Below, piece after piece: positions 17,932-26,873 of a DNA stretch of 64,000 bases. The notes beneath the pieces are model-generated. The model did not search any database. It saw only the letters and a program-made list of their open reading frames with translations, and was not told the origin of the DNA. The position numbers and the translations under genes were made by a program. Within the stretch, counting starts at the first letter, position 1; every line of letters begins with the position of its first letter. This DNA is from Betaproteobacteria bacterium (GTDB lineage: Bacteria; Pseudomonadota; Gammaproteobacteria; Burkholderiales; Rhodocyclaceae), in NCBI GenBank assembly GCA_016705475.1, contig JADIYD010000014.1, positions 1-64,000 on the forward strand, read 5' to 3'.

Positions 17932-18711
17932 TCACTGCACTGCCATCACCCGGCGACGCACCATCTCAAACAAACAAACAGCCGCAGCCGCAGCCACATT
18001 CAGCGACTCAACCGCACCGGGCATCGGTATTTTGACGCGAAGTCCGGCTGCTTCGATCAATTCTGTCCGCACACCCTGCCCTTCGGCACCGAAAACCCAG
18101 GCAATCGGCCCATCCAGTTTCGCGGCGTAAAGCGATGTAGCACCCTCCAGACAGGTAACCGCCGTAGTTCCTTCAAAGCCGGCCATGAAGCCAAGCAGAT
18201 CGCACTCTTCATGGATAGCCAGCGCGAAATGCGCGCCCTGCCCTGCGCGCAAAACCTTGGGTGACCAGGCTGCAGCGCAACCCGGCGAGAGCAGCGCCTG
18301 CCCGATACCGGCCGCAGCCGCCGTGCGCAGCAGGGTGCCGACGTTGCCGGGGTCCTGCACCCCATCTATCAAAATCGCGTCTTTTTTCCGGTTGACCGTG
18401 GCATTCGCGCTCGGGGTCTTGATTTGCGCCAGCAGGCCGCTTGGCGTGTCGACCAGACCGAGGTCGCGCATCAGGCCATCGGCCAACGCCACGATTTCCC
18501 GGCCTTTGACAAATTCGGCAACCTCGCCGCCGGCCTGCGCCGACTCGGCGACGATCAGGGTATCCACCGGCCCGAATGCGGCCTCGTAAGCTTCAACCAG
18601 ATGCACACCATCCAGCAGCGTCAGCCCTGCCTTCCGGCGCTCGCGTCCGGATTCAGCCAGCCGCTTGAGCGACTTGAAGAACGGGTTGTCGCGCGACTGG
18701 ATCAGTTTCAT
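17932..18711 (-). CDS. TrmH/SpoU-family RNA 2'-O-methyltransferase
   Basis: A 259-residue SPOUT enzyme with an N-terminal substrate-binding domain (SRDNPFFKSLKRLAESGRER) and a C-terminal trefoil-knot domain: DGVQDPGNVGTLLRTAAAAG, WVFGAEGQGV and IPMPGAVESLNVAAAAAVCL. It is a probable rRNA or tRNA ribose methylase; the exact target is unknown. The start overlaps the rnhB stop (ATGA). About residues 103-113 (ATVNRKKDAIL) are encoded by a copy of the dispersed repeat at 18371-18401, in the linker between the two domains. Confidence 0.9.
   Translation of the reverse strand: MKLIQSRDNPFFKSLKRLAESGRERRKAGLTLLDGVHLVEAYEAAFGPVDTLIVAESAQAGGEVAEFVKGREIVALADGLMRDLGLVDTPSGLLAQIKTPSANATVNRKKDAILIDGVQDPGNVGTLLRTAAAAGIGQALLSPGCAAAWSPKVLRAGQGAHFALAIHEECDLLGFMAGFEGTTAVTCLEGATSLYAAKLDGPIAWVFGAEGQGVRTELIEAAGLRVKIPMPGAVESLNVAAAAAVCLFEMVRRRVMAVQ
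18371..18401 (-). repeat. Dispersed 40-bp repeat, copy 3 (inside trmH)
   Basis: The minus strand reads TGCCACGGTCAACCGGAAAA then AAGACGCGATTTT. The left 20 bases match the family; the right part is diverged. It is in frame within trmH and encodes ATVNRKKDAI, just before the conserved DGVQDPGN block. Confidence 0.6.
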
Positions 18712-19298
18712 AGAAGGGAAAGCTGTTTCGCCACCGGGCCGAAACTCCGTCGATGCACCGGCGACGCACCGTGTTGCTCAAGCGCCAGAAAATGCGCTGC
18801 CGTCGGGTAGCCCATGTGGCGATCAAAGCCGTACATTGGATATTGCGCGTGCAGGCCCAGCATTTCAGCATCGCGTACCGTCTTGGCGAGAATCGAGGCG
18901 GCAGCGATCGACGCGATCTTGCCGTCGCCCTTGACCACGGCTTCACAGGGAATTTCCAGTTTCGGGCAACGATTGCCGTCGACCATCGCGCCAGTCGGCC
19001 GCACGGCCAAACCGGCTACCGCCCGCTGCATGGCCAGCATCGTGGCGTGGAGGATGTTGAGGCGGTCGATCTCTTCGACGGAAGCCGAGGCTACCGCCCA
19101 GGCCACCGCCCGTTCGCGGATCAATACGGCGAGCGCATCGCGCTTCTTTTCGCTGAGTTTTTTCGAGTCGTTGAGCCCGGGAATCGGTCGTTGCGGATCA
19201 AGAATGACCGCAGCAGCGACAACCGTACCTGCCAGTGGCCCACGTCCGGCTTCGTCGATGCCGCAAACGAGCCCTTCGGGGACAATCAGTTCAGGCAT
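18708..19298 (-). CDS. rnhB: Ribonuclease HII
   Basis: A 196-residue type 2 RNase H that removes ribonucleotides from DNA and RNA from hybrids. Active-site blocks are GIDEAGRGPLAG (Asp 15, Glu 16), the central MVDGNRCP Asp and ASILAKTVRDAEM. It overlaps the lpxB end by 13 bp and the trmH start by 4 bp, so the three are co-translated at the end of the large cluster. Confidence 0.95.
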   Translation of the reverse strand: MPELIVPEGLVCGIDEAGRGPLAGTVVAAAVILDPQRPIPGLNDSKKLSEKKRDALAVLIRERAVAWAVASASVEEIDRLNILHATMLAMQRAVAGLAVRPTGAMVDGNRCPKLEIPCEAVVKGDGKIASIAAASILAKTVRDAEMLGLHAQYPMYGFDRHMGYPTAAHFLALEQHGASPVHRRSFGPVAKQLSLL

Positions 19299-20434
19299 TC
19301 AATGACCGCATTGGCGGCCTTTTCAGCCGTGTTCTGGCGCAGTTGCAGATGAATGTCGGTAAATGCATCCTCAACTGCCGCTGCATTCTCCTTGTCTTCG
19401 TACAGCTTGACCAATGCCTCCGCCAGACTTTCCGGCGTTGCCTCGTCTTGCAGGATTTCGGGCACGACAAAACGCCCCGCCAGCACATTGGGAAGCCCGA
19501 CGTACGGCAGGTAAGCCATGCGTTTCATGAGCCAATACGAAAACTTGGCGATCTTGTAGGTGATGACCATCGGCCGCTTGATCAACGCAGCTTCAAGGGT
19601 CGCCGTGCCACTGGCAACCAGCGACACATCTGCTGCGCCGAGGGCGTCCTGGGCATGACCAAAGAGCAGGCGGAAAGGAACCTCGCCAGCCTGTTGCCGA
19701 TAGATTGCTGCTTCAAACTGCAGACGCGTCTCGCGGGTTGCCAGCGGCACGACAAAAATGGCATTCGGCAAAAATCGCTCGCAGATCAGCTTGGCAGTCT
19801 GTACAAAGGTATCAGCCATCATGGCCAGCTCACCCTGGCGGCTACCGGGCAGCATGCCAAAAATCGGGTAATCGCGAGGCAAGGCCAGCTTTTCACGAAC
19901 CGCCTGCTTACTGGTCTGCAACGGAATGATGTCGGCCAACGGATGCCCGACATAGGTCACTGGAATGTGCTCTTTTTCGTAGAGCGGAGGCTCCATTGGA
20001 AACAGCGCCAATACACGATTGACAGCGCGGGCGATTTTCTTGATACGACCGCCACGCCAGGCCCAGATCGACGGACTGACGTAATGGATGGTCTTGACGC
20101 CGGCTGACTTGAGGCTGGTTTCGAGACCGAGATTGAAATCAGGCGCATCGACACCGATAAAGATATCAGGCTTGATATCGAGCAGGCGCTTCTTCAGCTG
20201 GCGGCGAATACCGGAAATTTCCCGATAGTTCTTGAGGGCATCGACATACCCCATGACCGAGAGTTTTTCCATCGGCCACCAGGCGTCAAAACCCTGTGAC
20301 TCCATGCGCGGCCCACCGATGCCGAAGAAAACGGCATCTGGCAAACGCTCTTTCAGGGCGGCAATCAGGTGGCTGGCCAGAAGATCCCCGGAGGGCTCCC
20401 CTGCCACCATGGCAATACGTACGGCGCGGCCCAT
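19286..20434 (-). CDS. lpxB: Lipid-A-disaccharide synthase
   Basis: A 382-residue GT19 enzyme that joins lipid X to UDP-diacylglucosamine in lipid A synthesis at the inner membrane. Blocks: MVAGEPSGDLLASHLIAALK, GIGGPRMESQGFD, HYVSPSIWAWRGGRIKKI, GHPLAD, LPGSRQGE and LVASGTATLEAAL. I chose ATG 20434, one base after the lpxA stop (TGATATG); the frame is open further upstream, but that would only overlap lpxA. Confidence 0.95.
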   Translation of the reverse strand: MGRAVRIAMVAGEPSGDLLASHLIAALKERLPDAVFFGIGGPRMESQGFDAWWPMEKLSVMGYVDALKNYREISGIRRQLKKRLLDIKPDIFIGVDAPDFNLGLETSLKSAGVKTIHYVSPSIWAWRGGRIKKIARAVNRVLALFPMEPPLYEKEHIPVTYVGHPLADIIPLQTSKQAVREKLALPRDYPIFGMLPGSRQGELAMMADTFVQTAKLICERFLPNAIFVVPLATRETRLQFEAAIYRQQAGEVPFRLLFGHAQDALGAADVSLVASGTATLEAALIKRPMVITYKIAKFSYWLMKRMAYLPYVGLPNVLAGRFVVPEILQDEATPESLAEALVKLYEDKENAAAVEDAFTDIHLQLRQNTAEKAANAVIECLN

Positions 20435-20435
20435 A

Positions 20436-21206
20436 TCAGCGAATGATGCCTCGCTTGGATAGCGCCAGGAAGTCCACAAAGCGCTGCAGATCCGGTTGCG
20501 TCTTGGCGTCCTCGGTCAGCTTGATCTTGGCCTCTTCAAGCAACAGCCCCGACTTGTAGAGCGTGCGGTAGGCACGCTTGAGCGATGTGATCGAATCCGC
20601 AGTAAAGCCACGACGTTTCAGGCCCTCGACATTGATACCGTAAGGCGTCGCCGTATTACCGGCCGCCATCAGGTAAGGCGGCACATCCTGCAGAATGACA
20701 GTACTCACGGCAGTCATCACATGCGCGCCAATTCGGCAGAACTGATGCACCCCGGTAAAACCGCCGAGGATTGCCCAGTCATCGACCACAACGTGGCCCG
20801 CCAGAGAGGCGTTATTGGCAAAGGTCACTTTGTTGCCAACCTGGCAATCGTGCGCAATGTGCACGTAGGCCATGATCCAGTTGTCATCACCCAGCCTCGT
20901 GACACCGGCGTCCTGAACAGTACCCAGGTTGAAGGTACAGAATTCGCGGATAACGTTGCGGTCGCCAATTTCCAGACGGGTTGGCTCACCGGCGTACTTT
21001 TTGTCCTGCGGTACCTCACCGAGGGAACAGAACTGAAAAATCCGGTTGTCGCGCCCGATGCGGGTATGGCCACGAATGACCACGTGCGGACCGATGACAG
21101 TGTTGTCACCGATCTCGACATGCGGACCGATAATCGTATAGGGACCGATCTCGACATTGGCGCCGATTCTGGCGCCCGGATCGACAATGGCAGTCGAATG
21201 AATCAT
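20436..21206 (-). CDS. lpxA: UDP-N-acetylglucosamine acyltransferase
   Basis: A 256-residue left-handed beta-helix enzyme catalysing the first step of lipid A synthesis. Hexapeptide repeats fill the N-terminal part (IGPYTIIGPHVEIGDNTVIG); HIAHDCQVGNKV holds the catalytic His, and the C-terminal helical part begins at GLKRRGFTADSI. It lies 1 bp after fabZ and 1 bp before lpxB. Confidence 0.96.
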   Translation of the reverse strand: MIHSTAIVDPGARIGANVEIGPYTIIGPHVEIGDNTVIGPHVVIRGHTRIGRDNRIFQFCSLGEVPQDKKYAGEPTRLEIGDRNVIREFCTFNLGTVQDAGVTRLGDDNWIMAYVHIAHDCQVGNKVTFANNASLAGHVVVDDWAILGGFTGVHQFCRIGAHVMTAVSTVILQDVPPYLMAAGNTATPYGINVEGLKRRGFTADSITSLKRAYRTLYKSGLLLEEAKIKLTEDAKTQPDLQRFVDFLALSKRGIIR

Positions 21207-21207
21207 T

Positions 21208-21642
21208 CTAGAGCTTCCGTTGAGCGCACATCAGGCGCGCCTCTGCCGCCAATTGGCCGTCAACACGAGCCTCACCCTTGAATTTCCATACGCCGCGCAT
21301 GTGGCGCTCGATCTCGACATGCAGATGCAGCTGATCACCCGGCAATACCGGCTTCTTGAAACGAGCTTCATCAATGCCGGCAAAGTAAAAAACCGTATCA
21401 GCCGACGGCTTCTCTGACATCGACTTGAACGACAGAATCCCTGCTGCCTGTGCAAGCGCCTCCATGATCAGGACCCCCGGCATCACCGGATGGTGCGGAA
21501 AGTGGCCCATGAAAAACGGTTCGTTGATCGTCACGTTCTTGTAGGCATGGATGGACTTGCCCAGTTCAATCTCCACAACGCGGTCGACCAAGAGGAACGG
21601 GTAGCGGTGCGGCAGGTGCTCCATGATTGCTTCTATATCCAT
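21208..21642 (-). CDS. fabZ: 3-hydroxyacyl-[ACP] dehydratase
   Basis: A 144-residue hot-dog-fold dehydratase of fatty acid elongation. The active site is GHFPHHPVMPGVLIMEALAQ, with catalytic His 47 and Glu 61. It lies between lpxD and lpxA, where competition for 3-hydroxyacyl-ACP links membrane lipid and lipid A synthesis. Confidence 0.96.
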   Translation of the reverse strand: MDIEAIMEHLPHRYPFLLVDRVVEIELGKSIHAYKNVTINEPFFMGHFPHHPVMPGVLIMEALAQAAGILSFKSMSEKPSADTVFYFAGIDEARFKKPVLPGDQLHLHVEIERHMRGVWKFKGEARVDGQLAAEARLMCAQRKL

Positions 21643-21646
21643 TTAA

Positions 21647-22693
21647 TCAATCCCCTAAGTCGTTTTCTTTAAGTTGTTTCTCAAGCTGAGAGACACGGTC
21701 AGCCAGCTTGGAAAGCCGGCGAATATGCGATGCGTTACGCATCCAGTGTTCATAAGTGTCGAGCGGAAAAACGCTGGCATAAACCCCACCCGGCTCAACG
21801 ATGCTGCGCATGACTGTCGATGCGCCCGAAATCGTCGTATTCGGCGCAAGGGAAAGGTGACCGCTGATCATGCTGGCCCCACCCAAAATGCAATGTTCGC
21901 CCAGCGTCGTGCTGCCGGCCATGCCGGTACACCCCGCAATGACCGAATATGGACCGATATTGCAGTTGTGGCCGATCATGACCAGATTGTCGATCTTGCA
22001 GCCATCGCCAATCACTGTGTCATCAAGCGCCCCGCGGTCGATGGTGGCGTTGGCGCCCATCTCGACATCGTTGCCAATGACTACCGCTCCAATTTGGGGA
22101 ATTTTTACCCACTCTTTGCCATCCGGAGCAAAACCAAATCCATCGGCCCCAATGACAACGCCCGAATGGAGAATGGCTCGCTGGCCAACCCTGCATGCGG
22201 AATAAATACTGACATTCGGATAAAGTGTGCTGTCTTCGCCGATGGTTACGCCATCCCCTATGACGCAACCTGAATGAATCCGGCAGTTATCACCGATAAT
22301 GACGTTTTTCCCGATAACGACATGCGGCCCAACAGAAACCGATGCCGGAACGGCGGACTCAAGCACGGCCGTTATATGTATGCCGCTGGCCATCGCCGCC
22401 ACGGGATTGAGGAGGGTCGCAACCCGTGCGTAGTAGGCATACGGATTGGCTGTGACAATTCGCGGGCCAGGGAAGCCATCCGCTGCATCTGGCCCCAGAA
22501 TCACAGCCGAAGCCTTCGTGCTAGCTAACTGGCCCCGGTATTTCCGGTTGGCCAGAAATGCAATCTGGCCTTCGCCAGCAGAAGCCAAGGTTGCCACCTG
22601 AAAAATAGGCGTTTCGGCATCTCCAAGCACATCGCCGCCCAATTGGGCGGCGATGTCGGCAAGAGTATAAGAAGTCTCACCCAAACCAGCCAT
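21647..22693 (-). CDS. lpxD: UDP-3-O-(3-hydroxyacyl)glucosamine N-acyltransferase
   Basis: A 348-residue acyltransferase, third step of lipid A synthesis. An N-terminal uridine-binding domain (about residues 1-100) precedes a left-handed beta helix with hexapeptides and the catalytic block NLVMIGHNCNIGPYSVI (His). A C-terminal helix (LSKLADRVSQLEKQLKEND) closes the protein. It lies 1 bp after skp and 4 bp before fabZ. Confidence 0.96.
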   Translation of the reverse strand: MAGLGETSYTLADIAAQLGGDVLGDAETPIFQVATLASAGEGQIAFLANRKYRGQLASTKASAVILGPDAADGFPGPRIVTANPYAYYARVATLLNPVAAMASGIHITAVLESAVPASVSVGPHVVIGKNVIIGDNCRIHSGCVIGDGVTIGEDSTLYPNVSIYSACRVGQRAILHSGVVIGADGFGFAPDGKEWVKIPQIGAVVIGNDVEMGANATIDRGALDDTVIGDGCKIDNLVMIGHNCNIGPYSVIAGCTGMAGSTTLGEHCILGGASMISGHLSLAPNTTISGASTVMRSIVEPGGVYASVFPLDTYEHWMRNASHIRRLSKLADRVSQLEKQLKENDLGD

Positions 22694-22694
22694 A

Positions 22695-23198
22695 TTACTT
22701 CCCTTCCGACAGGGCCTTGATCACACGTTCTGTTATATCGAGACGTGGGCTGACCCAGACGACATCTTGCAGAATCAGGTCATACTTCTCGTTCTCGGCG
22801 ATCTGCTTGATCGCCTTGTTGGCCTTTTCGATGACCGCTGCGTTTTCTTCGTTCTGGCGAAGGTTCAGGTCTTCACGGAACTCACGTTGACGACGCTGGA
22901 ATTCACGCGAAATCTCGCCGAATTCCTTTTCCTTTGTGCGGCGTTCACTCTCGGCCATGGTCACAGAGTTCTTCTCCAGATTTTCCTGGAGGCCCTGCAA
23001 CTGCTTGGCCATACGCTGAAGATCCGCATCGCGCTTGGCAAACTCGCCCTCAAGCTTCTTGGCAGCCTTTTGGGCTGCCGGCGCGTCACGGAAAATGCGC
23101 TGCGTATTGACGTAACCAACCTTTAACTCGGAGGCGACCGCACCCGTTACAAACAATGCGGACATCAACGATGCGAGAACTACGGACTTGATTTTCAA
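22695..23198 (-). CDS. skp: Periplasmic chaperone Skp/OmpH
   Basis: 167 residues. A Sec signal peptide (MKIKSVVLASLMSALFVTGA, cleavage after AVA) is followed by the conserved LKVGYVNTQRIFRDAP and a long charged coiled coil (about residues 45-130) that forms the tentacles holding unfolded outer-membrane proteins. It sits directly downstream of bamA with a 15-bp gap, the usual arrangement. Confidence 0.93.
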   Translation of the reverse strand: MKIKSVVLASLMSALFVTGAVASELKVGYVNTQRIFRDAPAAQKAAKKLEGEFAKRDADLQRMAKQLQGLQENLEKNSVTMAESERRTKEKEFGEISREFQRRQREFREDLNLRQNEENAAVIEKANKAIKQIAENEKYDLILQDVVWVSPRLDITERVIKALSEGK

Positions 23199-23213
23199 CT
23201 TGACACTCCTGAA

Positions 23214-25502
23214 TTAAAACGTGGTGCCCATCTGGAACTGGAAAGACTCGGACTTGTCATTTTCCTGCTTGTTTAGAGGACGCCCAAAGCTGAATTTTAA
23301 CGGACCGATCGGTGAAATCCACGATGCTGACAAGCCAGTCGAGTAACGAAGACCACTGGACAAAGACTGAGCAGCATCATTCCCATAAACCTGACCAGCA
23401 TCGAAGAACCACCCCATACGGAAGCTCTTCTCCATGCCAGGAATACCCCACAGCAGTTCAGCATTGCCAATAACACGACTATTACCGCCTAGGCGGTAAA
23501 CCGTGCCAGTGCTGGAATCAGTAGATAGGGGTCCCAGACTGGATGCCTTGTAGCCACGTACAGAGCCGATACCGCCAGCATAGAAATTCTTGAAGAAGGG
23601 AAGGCCGGAATCACCGTACCCCTCAGCATAGCCAACTTCACCATTCAGCATCAACGTAAACCGCGAGGTGAGCGGAATGAAATGCTGCAATTGGTAGCTG
23701 GCACGGTAGTAGGTCAGATCGCCACCAGGCAATGCGACTTCAAGCGATGCCTTTTGGAACGTCCCCTTTGTTGGGAAGAAGTAACTATCCTTTCCGTCGC
23801 TAGCCCAACTCAGCGTAAGCGGAATGGAGAGATTGGTTTCTCCAAAATTCTTCACGTAGTCCACATAGTATTGGGGACTATTTGTATATGTTGTAATGGT
23901 TGTGGAGTCGACGCCGAGCCCCAGACCAATCGACTCCTTCTCGCCAATCGGGAACCCGAACCGAAGGCCGCCACCATACGATGAAGAGCTATAGGCAGCG
24001 ATCGCCGTCGTCGTCGTATTGACTGTCCGCTGGTAAAGGTCAAAGCCTTGGCTGACACCATCCTGCGTGAAATACGGATTGGTGTAGGAGAATACGTAGG
24101 TGCGGTATGTCTTGGCAGAATTCACCTGAATCGCCACGTTGTTGCCGCTACCCATAAAGTTGTTCTGCGCAATCGATCCCGACAGGATGATCTTGTCGGT
24201 ACTGGACGTACCAAGACCCAGCATCAGGTTTCCGGTCGGCTTCTCAGTGACATTGACATTTACGTCCAGTTGATCCGCCGTACCTGATACGGCTGGCGTC
24301 TCAATAGCGACATCGCCAAAAAAGCCCAAGCGGTCAATCCGTTGTTTGGATGCCGTCACCTTGTCAGCGTCGTACCAACCGCCTTCCATCTGGCGCATCT
24401 CTCGACGGATAACTTCATCGCGTGTTTTGGTATTGCCAGTGACATTGACCCGACGAACGTAAACCCGCTTCCCTGGATCGACAAAAATGGTGAAGGCAAC
24501 CGTGCGTTTATCCTTGTCAATTTCCGGCGCTGCATTGACGTTGGCAAAGGCATAGCCTTCCTTCCCAAGACGGTCGCTGATTGCCTTGGTCGTACCATTC
24601 AGTTTTTCGCGGGAAAAGACATCACCCGGCTTGATGGTGACCAGTTTTTTCAGTTCATCTTCAGGAATCGTGAAATCCCCCGCCATTTTGACCGACGACA
24701 CCTGGAAACGCTCACCCTCAACAATATTGGCGGTGATGTAAACATCCTGCTTGTCTGGAGAAATTGAAACTTGCGTCGATTCGACAGCGAATTCCAGATA
24801 ACCCTGATTCATGTAGAAGGACTTCAACTTCTCCAGATCCGCCGACAATTTTTGCCGGGAATACTGGTCGTTCTTGGTGTACCAGGTCAACATACCCGGC
24901 GTCGTCAGTTCGAACTGACTGAGCAACTCTTTTTCGGAGAAAGCCTTGGCGCCGACCAGGTTGATCTGCTTGATCTTGGCGGCCACGCCTTCTTCGATGT
25001 TGAAATTGATGCCGACCCGATTCCGCTCAAGTGGCGTAACGGTCGTCGTGATGTTGGCGGCGTACTTGCCGCGCGTCAGATACTGACGCTTGAGTTCCTG
25101 CTCTGCCTTTTCCAGCAAGGCTCGGTCGAAAATGCGACCGTCGGCGATCCCCGTCTCCTTGAGCGCCTTGACGATGACATCCTTGTCAAACTCCTTGAGT
25201 CCGACAAAATTGATGGTCGCAATGGCCGGACGCTCTTGAACGACAACAACCATGACATCCTTCTCGACCTCGATCCGAACATCCTTGAAGAAGCCGGTGG
25301 CGAAAAGTGCCTTGATCGACTGCGCAGCCTTTTCATCAGTCAGCGTTTCACCGACCTTGACTGGCAAATAGCCAAAGACAGTCCCTGCTTCTGTACGCTG
25401 AATACCCTCGACCCGAATGTCCTTTACCGCAAAAGGTTCGAAAGCCAGTGCAGTCGTCGAAAACATGCCGGCAATCAGGATGGACAACAGGGATTTTTTC
25501 AT
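23214..25502 (-). CDS. bamA: Outer membrane protein assembly factor BamA
   Basis: 762 residues with a signal peptide (cleavage after ALA, about residue 20), five POTRA domains (about 22-420, starting FAVKDIRVEGIQRTEAGTVF) and a C-terminal 16-strand barrel of the Omp85 family. The loop-6 motif VRGYKASSLGP is present, and the protein ends in Phe (FQFQMGTTF), as outer-membrane insertion requires. It lies 3 bp after rseP and 15 bp before skp. Confidence 0.96.
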   Translation of the reverse strand: MKKSLLSILIAGMFSTTALAFEPFAVKDIRVEGIQRTEAGTVFGYLPVKVGETLTDEKAAQSIKALFATGFFKDVRIEVEKDVMVVVVQERPAIATINFVGLKEFDKDVIVKALKETGIADGRIFDRALLEKAEQELKRQYLTRGKYAANITTTVTPLERNRVGINFNIEEGVAAKIKQINLVGAKAFSEKELLSQFELTTPGMLTWYTKNDQYSRQKLSADLEKLKSFYMNQGYLEFAVESTQVSISPDKQDVYITANIVEGERFQVSSVKMAGDFTIPEDELKKLVTIKPGDVFSREKLNGTTKAISDRLGKEGYAFANVNAAPEIDKDKRTVAFTIFVDPGKRVYVRRVNVTGNTKTRDEVIRREMRQMEGGWYDADKVTASKQRIDRLGFFGDVAIETPAVSGTADQLDVNVNVTEKPTGNLMLGLGTSSTDKIILSGSIAQNNFMGSGNNVAIQVNSAKTYRTYVFSYTNPYFTQDGVSQGFDLYQRTVNTTTTAIAAYSSSSYGGGLRFGFPIGEKESIGLGLGVDSTTITTYTNSPQYYVDYVKNFGETNLSIPLTLSWASDGKDSYFFPTKGTFQKASLEVALPGGDLTYYRASYQLQHFIPLTSRFTLMLNGEVGYAEGYGDSGLPFFKNFYAGGIGSVRGYKASSLGPLSTDSSTGTVYRLGGNSRVIGNAELLWGIPGMEKSFRMGWFFDAGQVYGNDAAQSLSSGLRYSTGLSASWISPIGPLKFSFGRPLNKQENDKSESFQFQMGTTF

Positions 25503-25505
25503 CGT

Positions 25506-26873
25506 TCAGCCATTAAACAGGCGGGTCAAGTCATTAAAAAAGGCGAAAGCCATCAACGCGAACAGAATGGACATGCCAACTTGCTGCCCAATTTCCATGG
25601 CTCGCTCCGAAAGCGGCCTGCGCATGACGACTTCAATCACATGATACAACAAATGCCCACCATCCAGAACCGGTATGGGCAGCAGATTCAAGACTCCCAA
25701 GCTGATGCTGACCAGCGCCATGAACTTGAGATAATAGTCGAGCCCGAGACGGGCTGACTGGCCTGCATAGTCTGCAATAGTCACCGGCCCAGAGAGGTTT
25801 TTCCATGAAACCTCACCGGTCAGCATCTTGCCCATCATGACCAGGCTGAATACCGATTTATCCCACGTTTCGCTGAGTGCCCGGCCAGCAGCCTCAACAA
25901 CGCCATAACTGATGAAAGTTTTCACTTCACGTCGCGGTTTCGGACCGTCAGCGACCGCTACACCGATCTTGCCAACCGTCTGTCCGCGCTCCGAAACAGC
26001 ATCAGGAATCACGTCGACCGCAAGATTTGCCCCCTGACGATCCAGTTCCAGACGAAGTGGTTTCGTTGCCGACTCACGAATGACCGCGACCAGTTCGTAC
26101 CAGGAGGAAATTTCTTTTCCCGCGATCGCCAGAACCCGGTCCCCCGGTAGCAAACCAGCACGCTCCCCCACACTGTCAGCCACCACCTTGCCGATCACTG
26201 GCGGCAGATCCGGACGATAAAAACGGACCCCCAGGCGTTCCAGCGCATCGCCTTCCCAACCCTGCTCTCCAGCGGCAGCGAGGTAGAGATGGCGGACCGC
26301 TATTTCATTGCGCTCGTTGATCACTTCAAGCGTTACCTTTTCCTGATCAACTGCCTTTTGCAGAAGCATCCAGCGAAGATCGTTCCAGGTTGCCACTGGC
26401 TGGCCATCAACCGCCCGCACCTGCTCGCCGTTTTCGATGACGGCCATCGCAGCTGGAGAGCCGGCAGGAGGCGCACCCAGCACCGGCAGCAACTCCTCGC
26501 TGCCATGCATGAACACAGCCCAATAAATCAGAATTGCCAAGGCAAAATTGGCCAATGGCCCGGCAGCGACGATGATGCTGCGCTTGCCGACGCTCTGGCG
26601 ATTAAAGGCGCGATGAACCTCTTCTTCAGCAACCTTGCCTTCACGCTCGTCGAGCATTTTGACGTAGCCACCAAGCGGAAAAATACTGATCGCCCACTCG
26701 GTCTGATCTTTTCCCAGCTGCCTTTTCCATAGCATGCGTCCGAAACCGACAGAAAAGCGGAGCACCTTGACGCCACACAGCCTTGCTGCCAGATAGTGTC
26801 CCAATTCATGTACGACAATCAGGACGCCGAGAACTACCAGAAAGGCAGCGAGGTAAAACGGGATGTTAGTCAC
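25506..26873 (-). CDS. rseP: RseP-type site-2 intramembrane metalloprotease
   Basis: 455 residues. HELGHYLAARLCGVKVLRFS near residue 23 holds the zinc HExxH, and NLLPIPVLDGGHLLYHVIE near 400 supplies the third ligand (LDG). Two PDZ domains lie between them (VRAVDGQPVATWNDLRW, LLPGDRVLAIAGKEISSW). It has four likely transmembrane segments. The family cleaves anti-sigma-E RseA and signal-peptide remnants. It overlaps dxr by 4 bp (ATGA). Confidence 0.95.
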   Translation of the reverse strand: MTNIPFYLAAFLVVLGVLIVVHELGHYLAARLCGVKVLRFSVGFGRMLWKRQLGKDQTEWAISIFPLGGYVKMLDEREGKVAEEEVHRAFNRQSVGKRSIIVAAGPLANFALAILIYWAVFMHGSEELLPVLGAPPAGSPAAMAVIENGEQVRAVDGQPVATWNDLRWMLLQKAVDQEKVTLEVINERNEIAVRHLYLAAAGEQGWEGDALERLGVRFYRPDLPPVIGKVVADSVGERAGLLPGDRVLAIAGKEISSWYELVAVIRESATKPLRLELDRQGANLAVDVIPDAVSERGQTVGKIGVAVADGPKPRREVKTFISYGVVEAAGRALSETWDKSVFSLVMMGKMLTGEVSWKNLSGPVTIADYAGQSARLGLDYYLKFMALVSISLGVLNLLPIPVLDGGHLLYHVIEVVMRRPLSERAMEIGQQVGMSILFALMAFAFFNDLTRLFNG